From positions 1 through 64,000 of the forward strand of contig CAZDCF010000006.1 of NCBI GenBank assembly GCA_964503895.1: 64,000 nt of DNA, written 5' to 3'. Positions 7,808 to 16,581 of the stretch are shown here, one piece after another. The stretch comes from Nitronereus sp964503895. Its GTDB lineage: Bacteria; Nitrospirota; Nitrospiria; Nitrospirales; UBA8639. Positions within the stretch are counted from its first letter, which is position 1, and each line of letters opens with the position of its first letter. Under the pieces are notes generated by a model. That model had not been told where the DNA came from, ran no database searches, and saw nothing but the letters and a program-made list of their open reading frames with translations. A program made the translations under genes and the position numbers.

Positions 7808-9945
7808 AAAGCTTGAAGTTCAACGGTTAACCCTTGAACTTCTGGAGGAAAAGAACCACGTGCAATGACTTTTCCATTTCTATAAACCAGATAGCTATCC
7901 CATCCATAAAAAAATAAGAGCCGCGCCACACGGGATACTGCCTCCGGGGTTGTTCCCCAAAAGGCCGTCCCGACATGATCGGGGTATTCTGGATTCGCAC
8001 AACTAACAAGAACTGCAATATCATTTCCCAAGAAGGACTCGCCATTAATCCTGACCCCCCCTTCACCTACTTGGATCTTCGGCCCGCACCATCCAAGAAC
8101 TCCTGAGGTAGAAGCATTCACATCCGGACTCCCGAAGGCCAGCACAGATTGAGTTTCGTCTTGAGGAACCGAGCCTTTTAACCACACCACAGCATCCTTT
8201 TGAGACCGAATGCGATTTAACGCCGCTTGAAATGAAACCTGGGCAGATTTTTGCAACGGAGGTGCAATCGCCCGATATTGATCTGTCACCCAAAGATTTA
8301 ACATAGGTGGAATTTGGCTCCGCTTTAATCGGCGAAATACCTCAAACTGGGGGTCAAGCGTAAGCCGCAACGGTTTAGTCGGAATCCAAAACGACACCAA
8401 TTGGTCCTTCCCACGAAGGTCCAGGTTCGTGCGATAGACCTTTTCCTGATCCATATGAATAATCACGGGCACTGATATCCGAAATGGTTCCATTCCTTGA
8501 GAAAGCCGAAGACGAATCCAATAACCCTCTGGCTCATCAGGTTGAACTCTATAATCACGAATCGCCAACATGGGAGCACCTGACCGCTCTACCCATTGCA
8601 AAAAAAACCACGAAAGATCCATTCGAGAGGCATCCTCGAACACCCGTTGCAAATGAGTCCACGCAGCATAGTGGCCTGTGTATTCAGAGACCAACTGACG
8701 AAGTCCTTGAAAAAAAGCACGCTCGCCAATTTGTCGCCGCAACATATGAAAAACCATAGCAGTTTTTTGATACCCAATCGCATTATCTAATCGATTTTCT
8801 TTATGATGAAACTCGCCCACAGGATATTCGTCTTTTTGCTGACTATACAGACTGTATTCCACCATCATGCGCTGACGATGGGCCATAGCTTTGTCATTTC
8901 CCCCAGACCGTTCTTCAAAATAATAATTGGCTAAATAGGTGGTCATGCCTTCCACCCAATTCCCCGTTTCGAAATGATTCAATACAGAGTTGCCAATCCA
9001 TGAATGCACAACCTCATGACCCAACGAATAGGCTTGTGTGTAACCCCGCTTGATGACGCGATTGCCAAGTAATGTAAACGAGGGCAAACCTAATCCGCTC
9101 GGAAAAAAATTTTCTACTACCGCGAATTTTGGAAAAGGATAGGGGCCCAGGATTTCGGTGTAGAATTCCAGATAGCGGACAATCGCATCTAAATATTGCC
9201 CAGCTAGTCGTTCGTCCTCGGGAAACAAGTACGTGGAAATTTCAATGCCCCGCCATTGCCGTTCCTTTTTCTTGAAACGGTTTGCGGCCAATGTCAAAGC
9301 TTCGGTATTCGCTTGAACACGCCATTCGGCGTTTGAACGCTCTCCCTTCATCACAAACGACAGTTCTTTTCCATGTGTCACCGCTCGCCAGTCTTTTGGC
9401 AGCGTGATTCGGACATGAAATGTCGCCAGGGACCCCAAGATATCAGGATACCAAGAGGTTTCGGACGTTAAGTAGATACCTTCATCTCCGATGTGACCAT
9501 TTGTCTTATCTGGTCTCACAAATCGAAGACCGGACGCCGAACGTGGAGGATCATTAATCTCACCCCTATAGGAAATCTTCAGGCTCAGATCTTCAAGATT
9601 CTTGGGCAAATTTGGTAAATGGATCTCAATGATTCGCCTAAGACGAGATCCAGAAGAGGGATCCGCTTTCTTGACCGAATAAAACGCTTTTTCCCAAAAA
9701 TTCAGGAGACCATTGCCAACTAAAACTTCTTCAATTTCTAAATAAGGATTCAAACCCAAATGGACCACTGGAGCCTCGTCACGCAACCCAGCTAACTGAA
9801 TCGTATCCTGTGCGACAATCAAATGGGTGGCCGGATCAAGATTCACAACCAATTCATGATGTTGAATCTTTAGTTCACTGGCTTCACAGGATAAACCAAA
9901 ACCTAGGACTGCGAGAAAACAAATATAAAAAAAGAATGGTTTCAT
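7804..9945 (-). CDS. M1 family zinc metallopeptidase (aminopeptidase N-like), exported
   Basis: A 713-residue protein with an N-terminal signal sequence. Seen: the zinc motif HEVVH at 310-314 with the third ligand E332 in NWVEGMTTY, both typical of gluzincin M1 peptidases. The exopeptidase GAMEN motif is not present. The corresponding segment reads PSGLGLPSFTLLG at about 282-294. This agrees with a divergent periplasmic M1 subgroup whose peptide preference is unknown. The C-terminal 200 residues are poorly conserved to my eye. The gene lies seven bases after ftsY and overlaps the TolB-like gene, in the unit driven from 12381-12409. Confidence 0.8.
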   Translation of the reverse strand: MKPFFFYICFLAVLGFGLSCEASELKIQHHELVVNLDPATHLIVAQDTIQLAGLRDEAPVVHLGLNPYLEIEEVLVGNGLLNFWEKAFYSVKKADPSSGSRLRRIIEIHLPNLPKNLEDLSLKISYRGEINDPPRSASGLRFVRPDKTNGHIGDEGIYLTSETSWYPDILGSLATFHVRITLPKDWRAVTHGKELSFVMKGERSNAEWRVQANTEALTLAANRFKKKERQWRGIEISTYLFPEDERLAGQYLDAIVRYLEFYTEILGPYPFPKFAVVENFFPSGLGLPSFTLLGNRVIKRGYTQAYSLGHEVVHSWIGNSVLNHFETGNWVEGMTTYLANYYFEERSGGNDKAMAHRQRMMVEYSLYSQQKDEYPVGEFHHKENRLDNAIGYQKTAMVFHMLRRQIGERAFFQGLRQLVSEYTGHYAAWTHLQRVFEDASRMDLSWFFLQWVERSGAPMLAIRDYRVQPDEPEGYWIRLRLSQGMEPFRISVPVIIHMDQEKVYRTNLDLRGKDQLVSFWIPTKPLRLTLDPQFEVFRRLKRSQIPPMLNLWVTDQYRAIAPPLQKSAQVSFQAALNRIRSQKDAVVWLKGSVPQDETQSVLAFGSPDVNASTSGVLGWCGPKIQVGEGGVRINGESFLGNDIAVLVSCANPEYPDHVGTAFWGTTPEAVSRVARLLFFYGWDSYLVYRNGKVIARGSFPPEVQGLTVELQAL

Positions 9946-9951
9946 TTACAC

Positions 9952-10851
9952 CTACACCTCAAGCAACGCCTCGGCAAATTCCTTGGCCTGAAAATCTTGA
10001 AGATCCTCTTCCTGCTCACCAACACCAATGAATCGAACGGGAATAGCCAATTCCTCGGCAATCGCCACAACAACTCCCCCCCTAGCCGTACCATCAAGTT
10101 TCGTCAATGCTAACCCAGTGATTCCGACTCCTTTATGAAACTGTTTTGCCTGAGCTAAGGCATTTTGTCCAATCGTTCCATCCAACATAAGCAGCACTTC
10201 ATGCGGCGCATCAGGTATTTCTCGACTGAGAACTCGCTTCATTTTTTTTAATTCATCCATCAAGTTGACTTTGGTATGTAATCTCCCAGCCGTATCAATA
10301 AGTACAACATCAACGCCACGAGCCTTGGCAGCAGCCAACCCATCAAACACCACTGCCGCAGGATCTGCCCCCTGCCGATGTTTGATCACATCAGCACCAA
10401 TCCGTTTCCCCCACATCTCCAATTGTTCGATCGCTGCAGCCCGAAAGGTATCAGCTGCCACAAGTAATGGTGTCAATCCTTGTCGTTTCAAACGACCGGC
10501 CAGCTTTGCCATACTAGTGGTTTTTCCTACCCCGTTCACCCCCACCGCCAAAATCACAAAAGGCCTAGGACCAGATCGAATAACGGTCTCCAGGGAATCG
10601 GATTGCGCAGATATCAAAATTTCAACCAGAGCGTTTTTTAACGTCTGAATTGAATCTCCTCCAACTTCATCACGAAGACGTTTCATCAAGCGATCCACAG
10701 CCCGAACTCCAATATCCGCACCCAACAGTGAGGCCTCTACTTCTTCTAATACCTCAGGGGCATGGCCCTGCCCAGCTAATTGAACGAGAGAGCATTGAAC
10801 GTTCTTCCTGGTTTTAACCAAGCCGTCTTTTAATCGATCAAACCAACCCAT
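9952..10851 (-). CDS. ftsY: Signal recognition particle receptor FtsY
   Basis: The SRP receptor GTPase that docks ribosome-SRP complexes at the membrane. About 299 residues. Seen: a short N-terminal helical N domain, the P-loop GVNGVGKTT at 104-112, DTFRAAAIEQL, DTAGRLHTK and the guanine-specifying TKLDGTARGG. The long acidic A domain of E. coli FtsY is absent, as in many bacteria, and the amphipathic start MGWFDRLKDG may bind lipid directly. ATG 10851 is chosen over the TTG one codon upstream. It overlaps the ybeY stop (TGATG), so translation is coupled. Confidence 0.95.
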   Translation of the reverse strand: MGWFDRLKDGLVKTRKNVQCSLVQLAGQGHAPEVLEEVEASLLGADIGVRAVDRLMKRLRDEVGGDSIQTLKNALVEILISAQSDSLETVIRSGPRPFVILAVGVNGVGKTTSMAKLAGRLKRQGLTPLLVAADTFRAAAIEQLEMWGKRIGADVIKHRQGADPAAVVFDGLAAAKARGVDVVLIDTAGRLHTKVNLMDELKKMKRVLSREIPDAPHEVLLMLDGTIGQNALAQAKQFHKGVGITGLALTKLDGTARGGVVVAIAEELAIPVRFIGVGEQEEDLQDFQAKEFAEALLEV

Positions 10852-11309
10852 CAAAATTTATCCTTAATCAATTTGGGAATTGGACTCACTCGCCTCCATA
10901 ACTCCATTTCCTTTCTCTTCATACTCCGAGCATCCGCCTCGCTTCGCTCATGATCATATCCTACCAAATGCAACATGCCATGGATGAATAATCGAGTAAG
11001 TTCTTCGCTCAATGAATGGCCAAACGATTCAGCTTGACGACGAGCCATGGGAATAGAAACCACCACATCACCAAGCATGGGCGAAGGCGGGCCACCCGCC
11101 TCTCGAAAGGCAAATGCTAACACATCAGCCGTCTGGTCATTTCCACGATATTCTCGATTCAAACGACGCATTCTAGTATCACCCACAAATTTAATACCGA
11201 CTTCAGACTCGGATTCGCGAATCAGCACCAACAACTGCTGAATGAGGCGTTTAACAACAATATCCCGGATAATGACCTGTCGTACGTGACTACGAACCAA
11301 AACTGGCAT
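10851..11309 (-). CDS. ybeY: Endoribonuclease YbeY (16S rRNA maturation)
   Basis: A 152-residue zinc-dependent endoribonuclease that helps mature the 3' end of 16S rRNA and takes part in ribosome quality control. Seen: the metal triad HGMLHLVGYDH with H110, H114 and H120, and the upstream RMRRLNREYRGNDQTADVLAF segment typical of the family, split here by normal length. phoH lies directly upstream and ftsY directly downstream. The phoH-ybeY pair is widely conserved. Confidence 0.95.
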   Translation of the reverse strand: MPVLVRSHVRQVIIRDIVVKRLIQQLLVLIRESESEVGIKFVGDTRMRRLNREYRGNDQTADVLAFAFREAGGPPSPMLGDVVVSIPMARRQAESFGHSLSEELTRLFIHGMLHLVGYDHERSEADARSMKRKEMELWRRVSPIPKLIKDKF

Positions 11310-11390
11310 GCCTCACGCTATCCTACAAGTTTCAAGAATTAAATGATTTGGGAATAATGGACTCAAGCGTTTAGGTAGGAGGGAGCAGTA

Positions 11391-12332
11391 TCATCCATTT
11401 CCATATTCGTTATAGGCTTTAATAATATCCTGGACTAATCGGTGTCGCACAATGTCTCGTTCATGAAAATATACAAACTTGATTCCCTGAACCCCCCGGA
11501 GTATTTCTGTCACTTGAATGAGTCCCGAGGTACGATCTGGCGGCAGATCCACCTGTGTGATATCCCCCGTGATCACGGCTTTCGAATTGAACCCAAGCCT
11601 TGTGAGGAACATTTTCATTTGTTCCGCAGTGGCATTTTGGGCTTCGTCCAAAATCACGAACGCGTCATTGAGTGTACGCCCTCGCATGAACGCCAACGGC
11701 GCCATCTCAATGTCGCCTCGCTCAATTAACCGATTCGCCTTTTCCACATCCATCATGCCATACAAGGCATCATACAACGGCCGTAAATAAGGATGCACTT
11801 TAGCAAACATATCGCCTGGCAAAAATCCTAAGCGTTCCCCAGCCTCAACCGCAGGCCGCGCCAAAATTATCCTGGACACTTCCTTTCTAGTAAAAGCACC
11901 CAACGCCATGGCCATGGCCAAATACGTTTTGCCAGTCCCAGCCGGACCGATCCCTATAACGAGATCATGCTTTTGAATAGCTTCAATATATAAGCGCTGA
12001 GATGGGGTCTTCGGAACCACCGACCCTTTAGGGGTAAAGATAGGAACTAGATCAAGGAAGTCGGATGTCGCAAGAACCTCGATCTCAGAAGTTTGCAAGG
12101 CCCGCGTGACATCTTCGGATTTTATTTGTCGCCGCCCGATAGTCCACTCGGCCAACTCGCATAAAAGGTTTTCCGCACGTCCAACAGCATCCGGATTACC
12201 CTCAAGCGTGACCTCATCACCCCTTGCAGACAGCCTGACCTTCAAGCCATCCTCAATCAACCGCAGATGCATATCCTGCGGCCCATAGAGATTAGCAAGG
12301 TCAACCCCTTCGCGAAGTTTCACTTTTTTCAC
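11391..12332 (-). CDS. phoH: PhoH-like ATPase (YbeZ)
   Basis: A 313-residue cytoplasmic P-loop ATPase. Seen: an N-terminal KH-like region (about 1-75), Walker A GPAGTGKT at 129-136, GRTLNDAFVILDEAQNAT with the Walker B aspartate-glutamate, and a Superfamily I helicase-like core. Family members bind RNA and act with YbeY in rRNA processing. The ybeY gene follows after 81 bases. First gene of the unit that runs through ftsY and the M1 peptidase. Confidence 0.92.
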   Translation of the reverse strand: MKKVKLREGVDLANLYGPQDMHLRLIEDGLKVRLSARGDEVTLEGNPDAVGRAENLLCELAEWTIGRRQIKSEDVTRALQTSEIEVLATSDFLDLVPIFTPKGSVVPKTPSQRLYIEAIQKHDLVIGIGPAGTGKTYLAMAMALGAFTRKEVSRIILARPAVEAGERLGFLPGDMFAKVHPYLRPLYDALYGMMDVEKANRLIERGDIEMAPLAFMRGRTLNDAFVILDEAQNATAEQMKMFLTRLGFNSKAVITGDITQVDLPPDRTSGLIQVTEILRGVQGIKFVYFHERDIVRHRLVQDIIKAYNEYGNG

Positions 12333-12380
12333 AAGTAGATTTACCAGCCCCCTATTTTAGAATAAAGAAATAGCATCACT

Positions 12381-12409
12381 ATTCTAACAAAGGGGCAGGT
12401 GAGCCTCAA
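12381..12409 (-). promoter_or_regulatory. Sigma70-type promoter of the phoH-ybeY-ftsY unit
   Basis: TTGAGG (12404-12409) and TAGAAT (12381-12386) on the minus strand are separated by 17 bases. This is the ideal spacing with a good -10. The phoH start lies about 45 bases downstream. Confidence 0.6.
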
Positions 12410-12504
12410 CAAAAACATCTGCTCCAGTGCAGCCTTGATCGAAACAATTTACTTGGCAAAAAATTAACTTAGACAGGGGTTCGCCCCAATATGAAATAAT
12501 CTAA

Positions 12505-13329
12505 TCATCGCTTTTGGCACCGAGGACAAAAAAACGAACTTCGCTCCGCAACAAGTCGACGGATAGGAGTTTTGCAATTTGGGCAAGGCTGCCCCGTCTT
12601 CATATAGACTCGATGCACATTTTGGAATTGACCTCGGGTGCCAATAGGTGACAAATAGTCTCGAATCGAAGAACCACCTTTTTCGATCGCTTCAACTAAT
12701 ACCTTCCGCATCTCATTAAACAATAATTGAGTTCGCCTTTTAGATAAGCGATTTCCATGAGCATAGGGGTGAATACCAGCGCGAAAGAGCATTTCATTAG
12801 CATAGATATTTCCAATTCCTGCAATGCGATGCTGATTCAGTAACAAGGCTTTCACGCGACCTCTACAATTTTTAATTAATGCCACGAACTCCCTCTCCAA
12901 AACTAGCAATGGATCAACTCCAAACCGGCGTTTCCGATATTCAAACCATTCATTTTCTTTGAGCAAATGCAGCCGTCCAAAACGTCGCGCGTTCCAATAA
13001 TACAGCGCAGCCTGCTGACAATCTGACAACTGAATGATAACGTGCAAGTGAGCCTCACTCGGCACCAATTCGCGTTTAAAAAGTAGGAGTCCCGTCATCC
13101 CAAGTTCTGCCACGAGATATCGGTTTTCATTCTCATGGGACACCACCAACGCCACACTTTTTCCAAATCGTTGAACAGCAATCAACCTAGACTCGAAATA
13201 CCACGGAAGGCTTTCTAACCCATAACGAACAATATCGTCACGACCAAGACGAATTTGTTGAATCGTTGCGCCGAGAATATGGCTTTCTAATTGTCGTCGA
13301 ACGACTTCGACTTCAGGAAGTTCTGGCAT
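12505..13329 (-). CDS. mutM: Formamidopyrimidine-DNA glycosylase (Fpg/MutM)
   Basis: Base-excision repair glycosylase/AP lyase that removes 8-oxoguanine and ring-opened purines. 274 residues, normal length. Seen: the invariant N-terminus MPELPEVEVVRR (catalytic P2 and E3), the helix-two-turn-helix region with GIGNIYANE, and a C-terminal zinc finger with four cysteines (CPNC and CPRC). Divergent from the zinc-ribbon gene at 13428. A GGGG-CGAA-CCCC hairpin at 12478-12489 follows the gene but lacks a U-tract. Confidence 0.96.
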   Translation of the reverse strand: MPELPEVEVVRRQLESHILGATIQQIRLGRDDIVRYGLESLPWYFESRLIAVQRFGKSVALVVSHENENRYLVAELGMTGLLLFKRELVPSEAHLHVIIQLSDCQQAALYYWNARRFGRLHLLKENEWFEYRKRRFGVDPLLVLEREFVALIKNCRGRVKALLLNQHRIAGIGNIYANEMLFRAGIHPYAHGNRLSKRRTQLLFNEMRKVLVEAIEKGGSSIRDYLSPIGTRGQFQNVHRVYMKTGQPCPNCKTPIRRLVAERSSFFCPRCQKR

Positions 13330-13360
13330 ACCAAACCTAGGCCTTTCATAAGTCGAAAAG

Positions 13361-13389
13361 TTGCGGACAGTTATATAGACTTCTATACT
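13361..13389 (+). promoter_or_regulatory. Sigma70-type promoter of the zinc-ribbon gene
   Basis: TTGCGG (13361-13366), 17 bases, TATACT (13384-13389, five of six matches). The start codon is 39 bases past the -10 box. Confidence 0.55.
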
Positions 13390-13427
13390 CTCCAGTCGAG
13401 GTTTATATTCAGAAAGGTGAAACGCCT

Positions 13428-13787
13428 ATGGCCACAGCAGAGATCAAAGAAGTCGAAAGGCGCTTGGGATCGGTCAAATGTGCAGTTTGCAAATCAAGCC
13501 GATTTGGTATCGACAGCCGGTCAATAAAAGATGATGGCACATGCAAGGGGATTTGTATAGACTGTTACTACAATTTTCCGGTATTTATCGACATGGATTT
13601 TTACCTTCAAACGCAACCGGACGTCCCATATTGGCTAAAAGAGATCACTTGCCAAAACTGTGAACACCGGGGAGTCAAACTTGACTTTCGTATTGTGATG
13701 TCGGTGAGAGAGTCGATTTATTTTGTAACGTGCAATTCATGCCAGAAACAATTTACTGAACGTTCGTACCTTGAGATATTTGAATAA
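13428..13787 (+). CDS. Small double zinc-ribbon protein, function unknown
   Basis: A 119-residue cytoplasmic protein that I do not recognise. Seen: four CxxC knuckles at C18/C21, C43/C46, C75/C78 and C102/C105, plus C39. This arrangement predicts two treble-clef or ribbon zinc sites. The first ribbon holds a KDDGTCKG loop. A GAAAGG ribosome binding site precedes the ATG. It has its own promoter and is followed after 18 bases by a small disordered protein. Zinc ribbons commonly bind nucleic acid or protein, but no role can be assigned. Confidence 0.65.
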   Translation: MATAEIKEVERRLGSVKCAVCKSSRFGIDSRSIKDDGTCKGICIDCYYNFPVFIDMDFYLQTQPDVPYWLKEITCQNCEHRGVKLDFRIVMSVRESIYFVTCNSCQKQFTERSYLEIFE

Positions 13788-13805
13788 ACAACCAAAGAGT
13801 GTCTC

Positions 13806-14018
13806 GTGAGCGAACAACATCCGCCATCAAAAAAAGAAACTAAAGCCGAGCCACCCGCTAAAAATTTGCCAGAAGCGAATTCCGCCAAAGGGAAAAAGGA
13901 AATTCATGTGGTGTCCGTACCTCACGAGGACGACATGATTGCGGAGGAAATGGCGGAGTTATTTGAAGAAGATCAGGTAACACACCAACACGGTAGCGCA
14001 GAGCCTGAGGGCGACTAG
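13806..14018 (+). CDS. Small charged, probably disordered protein
   Basis: A 70-residue product starting at GTG 13806. Seen: a lysine, proline and glutamate-rich N-terminal half, then an acidic segment with EDDMIAEEMAELFEED near 41-56 that could form an amphipathic helix. No cysteine, no signal peptide. It lies 18 bases after the zinc-ribbon gene and is probably co-transcribed. It could be a partner of that protein. Coding status is moderately sure. Confidence 0.45.
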   Translation: MSEQHPPSKKETKAEPPAKNLPEANSAKGKKEIHVVSVPHEDDMIAEEMAELFEEDQVTHQHGSAEPEGD

Positions 14019-14097
14019 ACTCTGGGAAGAATCTCTGAGCTCCAATAGAAAATTCCTACAGCCCCCTATATGTTTACGTATTTTGCAGGAGGACATC

Positions 14098-16302
14098 ATG
14101 AAGCGGGATCGCTGGTTAGGAAATAGAATTTCAAGATATGGGCTAATACCCATCGTGCTAATAGCATTAGCGCAAGGCTGTGCTGACTTTCAACTCCCTA
14201 AATTTGATAGCTCCTTATCTGATGCCATTTCCTCTCCCGTTAGTGTATCCATAGAGGCAAGACAGCATACAAGTCCTATCAAAACGCAACAAACATTTAT
14301 CGCGACCGTCAAAGACGCCCAAGGGAAACCCGTCTACAACACCATGGTGGGATGGATTCTCGCACGAGCGAATAACGCAGTCGGCGACATTACTGAAGTT
14401 AGACAAGATCCCTTAAAGCGGACGTTGAAAATTGACAATACCTATGCCAGGGGCAGAACGAATCGCCTCGGGAAATCTACAATCACCATTACATCTGTCC
14501 AAGAAGGAACAACCCATCTCATTGCGGTGGTTCCGGCTATCAAGGACAAAAGCCAGTATAAAGCCTTTGCGGTGATGCACTGGTGGGACGCGGAATGGGA
14601 TTTTCCAGATGACAGTGCTCAAAAAGTCAGAACATCTCGAACCTTAACTACCGTGGTCAGAAGGGCTTCGACTGGCGCTCCGTTGACTGGATACCAAGTC
14701 AAATGGAAAGTGACTTCCGGACCAGAAGCATATTTCGATGAAAGTGGGAATACGGAGGCCATTACCACAACAGATAAAAATGGCATAGCCCGCGTTACCC
14801 TATCCCAGCATACTCCAGGCTCTGGGAGTAACGCGGTCTCTATTAATGTGAGGAAGCCCGAAGAGCCCGGGCGAGAGTGCTGCCCAGCCGTCAGTGATAC
14901 GACTCCGAACGGGGTGTCAACAACAACCTGGATGGCACCTTCGATCGCGTTAGAGCAACAATGTCCATCCACCCTGGTCTTGGGCGATACCGCGGAATTT
15001 CCGATCACTCTCACTAATACTTCGCAAGTCGGTGCCACCAATGTTAGGCTGCAAACCATACTCCCAATGGGCATGGAATTCGTTGGTTCAAATCCGCAAG
15101 CCCAACTGTCCGGGAACATACTTACCTGGGGCCTGACGGATTTGCCTGCGCAAACCAGCAGGCAAATCATTATTCGCATGAAGGCCAGTGCGAGTGGGAA
15201 CCATGGGTATAAAGCCCTCGTGGAAGCCGACGACGGGGTACGGAGTCAGGCCATGTGTTCAGTTTCTGTTGGAGAACCCATCCTCTCTATTTCGCAGACT
15301 TGCCCTTCGAAGATTTTGGTTGGCGACAAGCCTGAATTCAGCATCAGCGTAGCAAATATAGGAACGGGAGAAGCGTCGAATGTTCAGATTACCGATGTTG
15401 TTCCCAGCGGCATGAGTCATGCTTCTGGACAGACAGAAGTCACACGAGACATCGGGCTACTTCCCGCAGGATCTACAGTAACTAAAGTCTTCACCTTCAA
15501 AGCTGATCAAAGGGGCACCGCCGCCAATGTGGCTCGAGTCACAGGTGGAACCAATCTCAGCGAGCAAACCAGTTGCGATCTATCAATTAAGAAATCGAGC
15601 ATTGCCATTACAAAGACTGGTCCGGAAAACCGGTTTCTGGGCACCACAGCCACCTATACCATTAAAGTCAGGAACCCAGGAAGCGTTCCAACCACTGGGA
15701 TAGTCGTTCAAGATTCTCTTCCCAGCGGCTTCACTTATGAAAGCGCTAATCCTCCTGGAGATAATCTTTTTAACACCGATGACGTGTCCTGGAATCTGGG
15801 TACCCTTGCCCCAGGAGAAACAAAAACTCTCCAGGTGACCGGTCGCGCAGCCTCTGAAGGACAACATTGTAACGTGGCTACTGTTCAAGCCGAGCGAGGC
15901 CTGAAAGAGCGCGCGGAGGCTTGTACAAAAGTGGAAGGTATTGCAACCTTGCTCCTTGAAGTTACAGATAAACCAGACCCTGTGGAAGTTGGAACGCAAA
16001 CCACATATTCTATCGTTGTGACCAACCAGGGAACGGCAAACGCTACAGATATCAAAATTGCCGCCACGGTTCCAGATGGTATGGTGTATGTTTCCTCAAC
16101 GGGTTCGACCGGTAGACTGGTGGTCGTTGGGAAACTTGTGAGTTTCAATCCAGTTCCCACGCTCAAACCTAAAGGAAATTTGACATTCACAGTCACTGTG
16201 AAGGGGACGGAAGCTGGCGATCACCGTTTCCGAGTAGAAATGAATGCCGATCAACTCACTAGCCCCGTCCTGGAGGAAGAAAGCACGAAGTTATACCGCT
16301 AA
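14098..16302 (+). CDS. Lipoprotein with four DUF11 repeats
   Basis: A 734-residue surface or periplasmic lipoprotein. ATG 14098 is chosen because AGGAGG precedes it by a normal distance and the signal peptide then ends in the lipobox LAQGC (Cys28). An upstream TTG would swallow the ribosome binding site. Seen: an N-terminal Ig-like region (to about residue 280), then four beta-sandwich repeats of the DUF11 type, each with a VGDxxxFxIxVxNxG strand and a TDVVPSGM or DSLPSGF turn. Such repeats occur in adhesins, sheath and surface-layer-associated proteins. Each of the first repeats carries an isolated cysteine pair. Substrate or partner unknown. Confidence 0.75.
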   Translation: MKRDRWLGNRISRYGLIPIVLIALAQGCADFQLPKFDSSLSDAISSPVSVSIEARQHTSPIKTQQTFIATVKDAQGKPVYNTMVGWILARANNAVGDITEVRQDPLKRTLKIDNTYARGRTNRLGKSTITITSVQEGTTHLIAVVPAIKDKSQYKAFAVMHWWDAEWDFPDDSAQKVRTSRTLTTVVRRASTGAPLTGYQVKWKVTSGPEAYFDESGNTEAITTTDKNGIARVTLSQHTPGSGSNAVSINVRKPEEPGRECCPAVSDTTPNGVSTTTWMAPSIALEQQCPSTLVLGDTAEFPITLTNTSQVGATNVRLQTILPMGMEFVGSNPQAQLSGNILTWGLTDLPAQTSRQIIIRMKASASGNHGYKALVEADDGVRSQAMCSVSVGEPILSISQTCPSKILVGDKPEFSISVANIGTGEASNVQITDVVPSGMSHASGQTEVTRDIGLLPAGSTVTKVFTFKADQRGTAANVARVTGGTNLSEQTSCDLSIKKSSIAITKTGPENRFLGTTATYTIKVRNPGSVPTTGIVVQDSLPSGFTYESANPPGDNLFNTDDVSWNLGTLAPGETKTLQVTGRAASEGQHCNVATVQAERGLKERAEACTKVEGIATLLLEVTDKPDPVEVGTQTTYSIVVTNQGTANATDIKIAATVPDGMVYVSSTGSTGRLVVVGKLVSFNPVPTLKPKGNLTFTVTVKGTEAGDHRFRVEMNADQLTSPVLEEESTKLYR

Positions 16303-16581
16303 GCCTCGACATGCGGGAAGTGATAAAAAAAATTTCATGCTCCCGCGGAGCACGGATAAAAGAAAATGGGGTTACCTTTTAGTCTATCCACTACTTATGT
16401 TCAAACCAACCTCTTTTTCATGAGGCCACACGGACACAAGGCTAGTATAGGGAGTGGATATTCTTTGAAAGTCTGTGCTACGAATCGGTTCCTGAAGCTA
16501 AGCCCATTATCTCGGTCTGGCCTGCGTTACAACTACACTGCCAGCTAACTTACTGGCAATGAATGTAAAAATTCTTTTGCC

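Noticed and set aside
12478..12489. GGGG-CGAA-CCCC hairpin after mutM as a terminator
   Set aside because: Only four pairs and no U-tract on the minus strand.
14083..14097. TTG start for the DUF11 lipoprotein
   Set aside because: It would include the AGGAGG site that serves ATG 14098 and disturb the signal peptide length.
14619..15179. A 186-codon frame antisense to the DUF11 lipoprotein gene
   Set aside because: Lies wholly inside a well-supported gene, has no ribosome binding site and an unnatural residue mix.
16336..16350. TGCTCC/GGAGCA hairpin after the lipoprotein gene as its terminator
   Set aside because: The T-rich side is on the minus strand, where no gene ends. On the plus strand an A-rich stretch follows.
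16366..16548. A 60-codon frame in the gap before the LTA-synthase-like gene
   Set aside because: No ribosome binding site and no plausible protein character. The 279-base gap otherwise shows nothing convincing.
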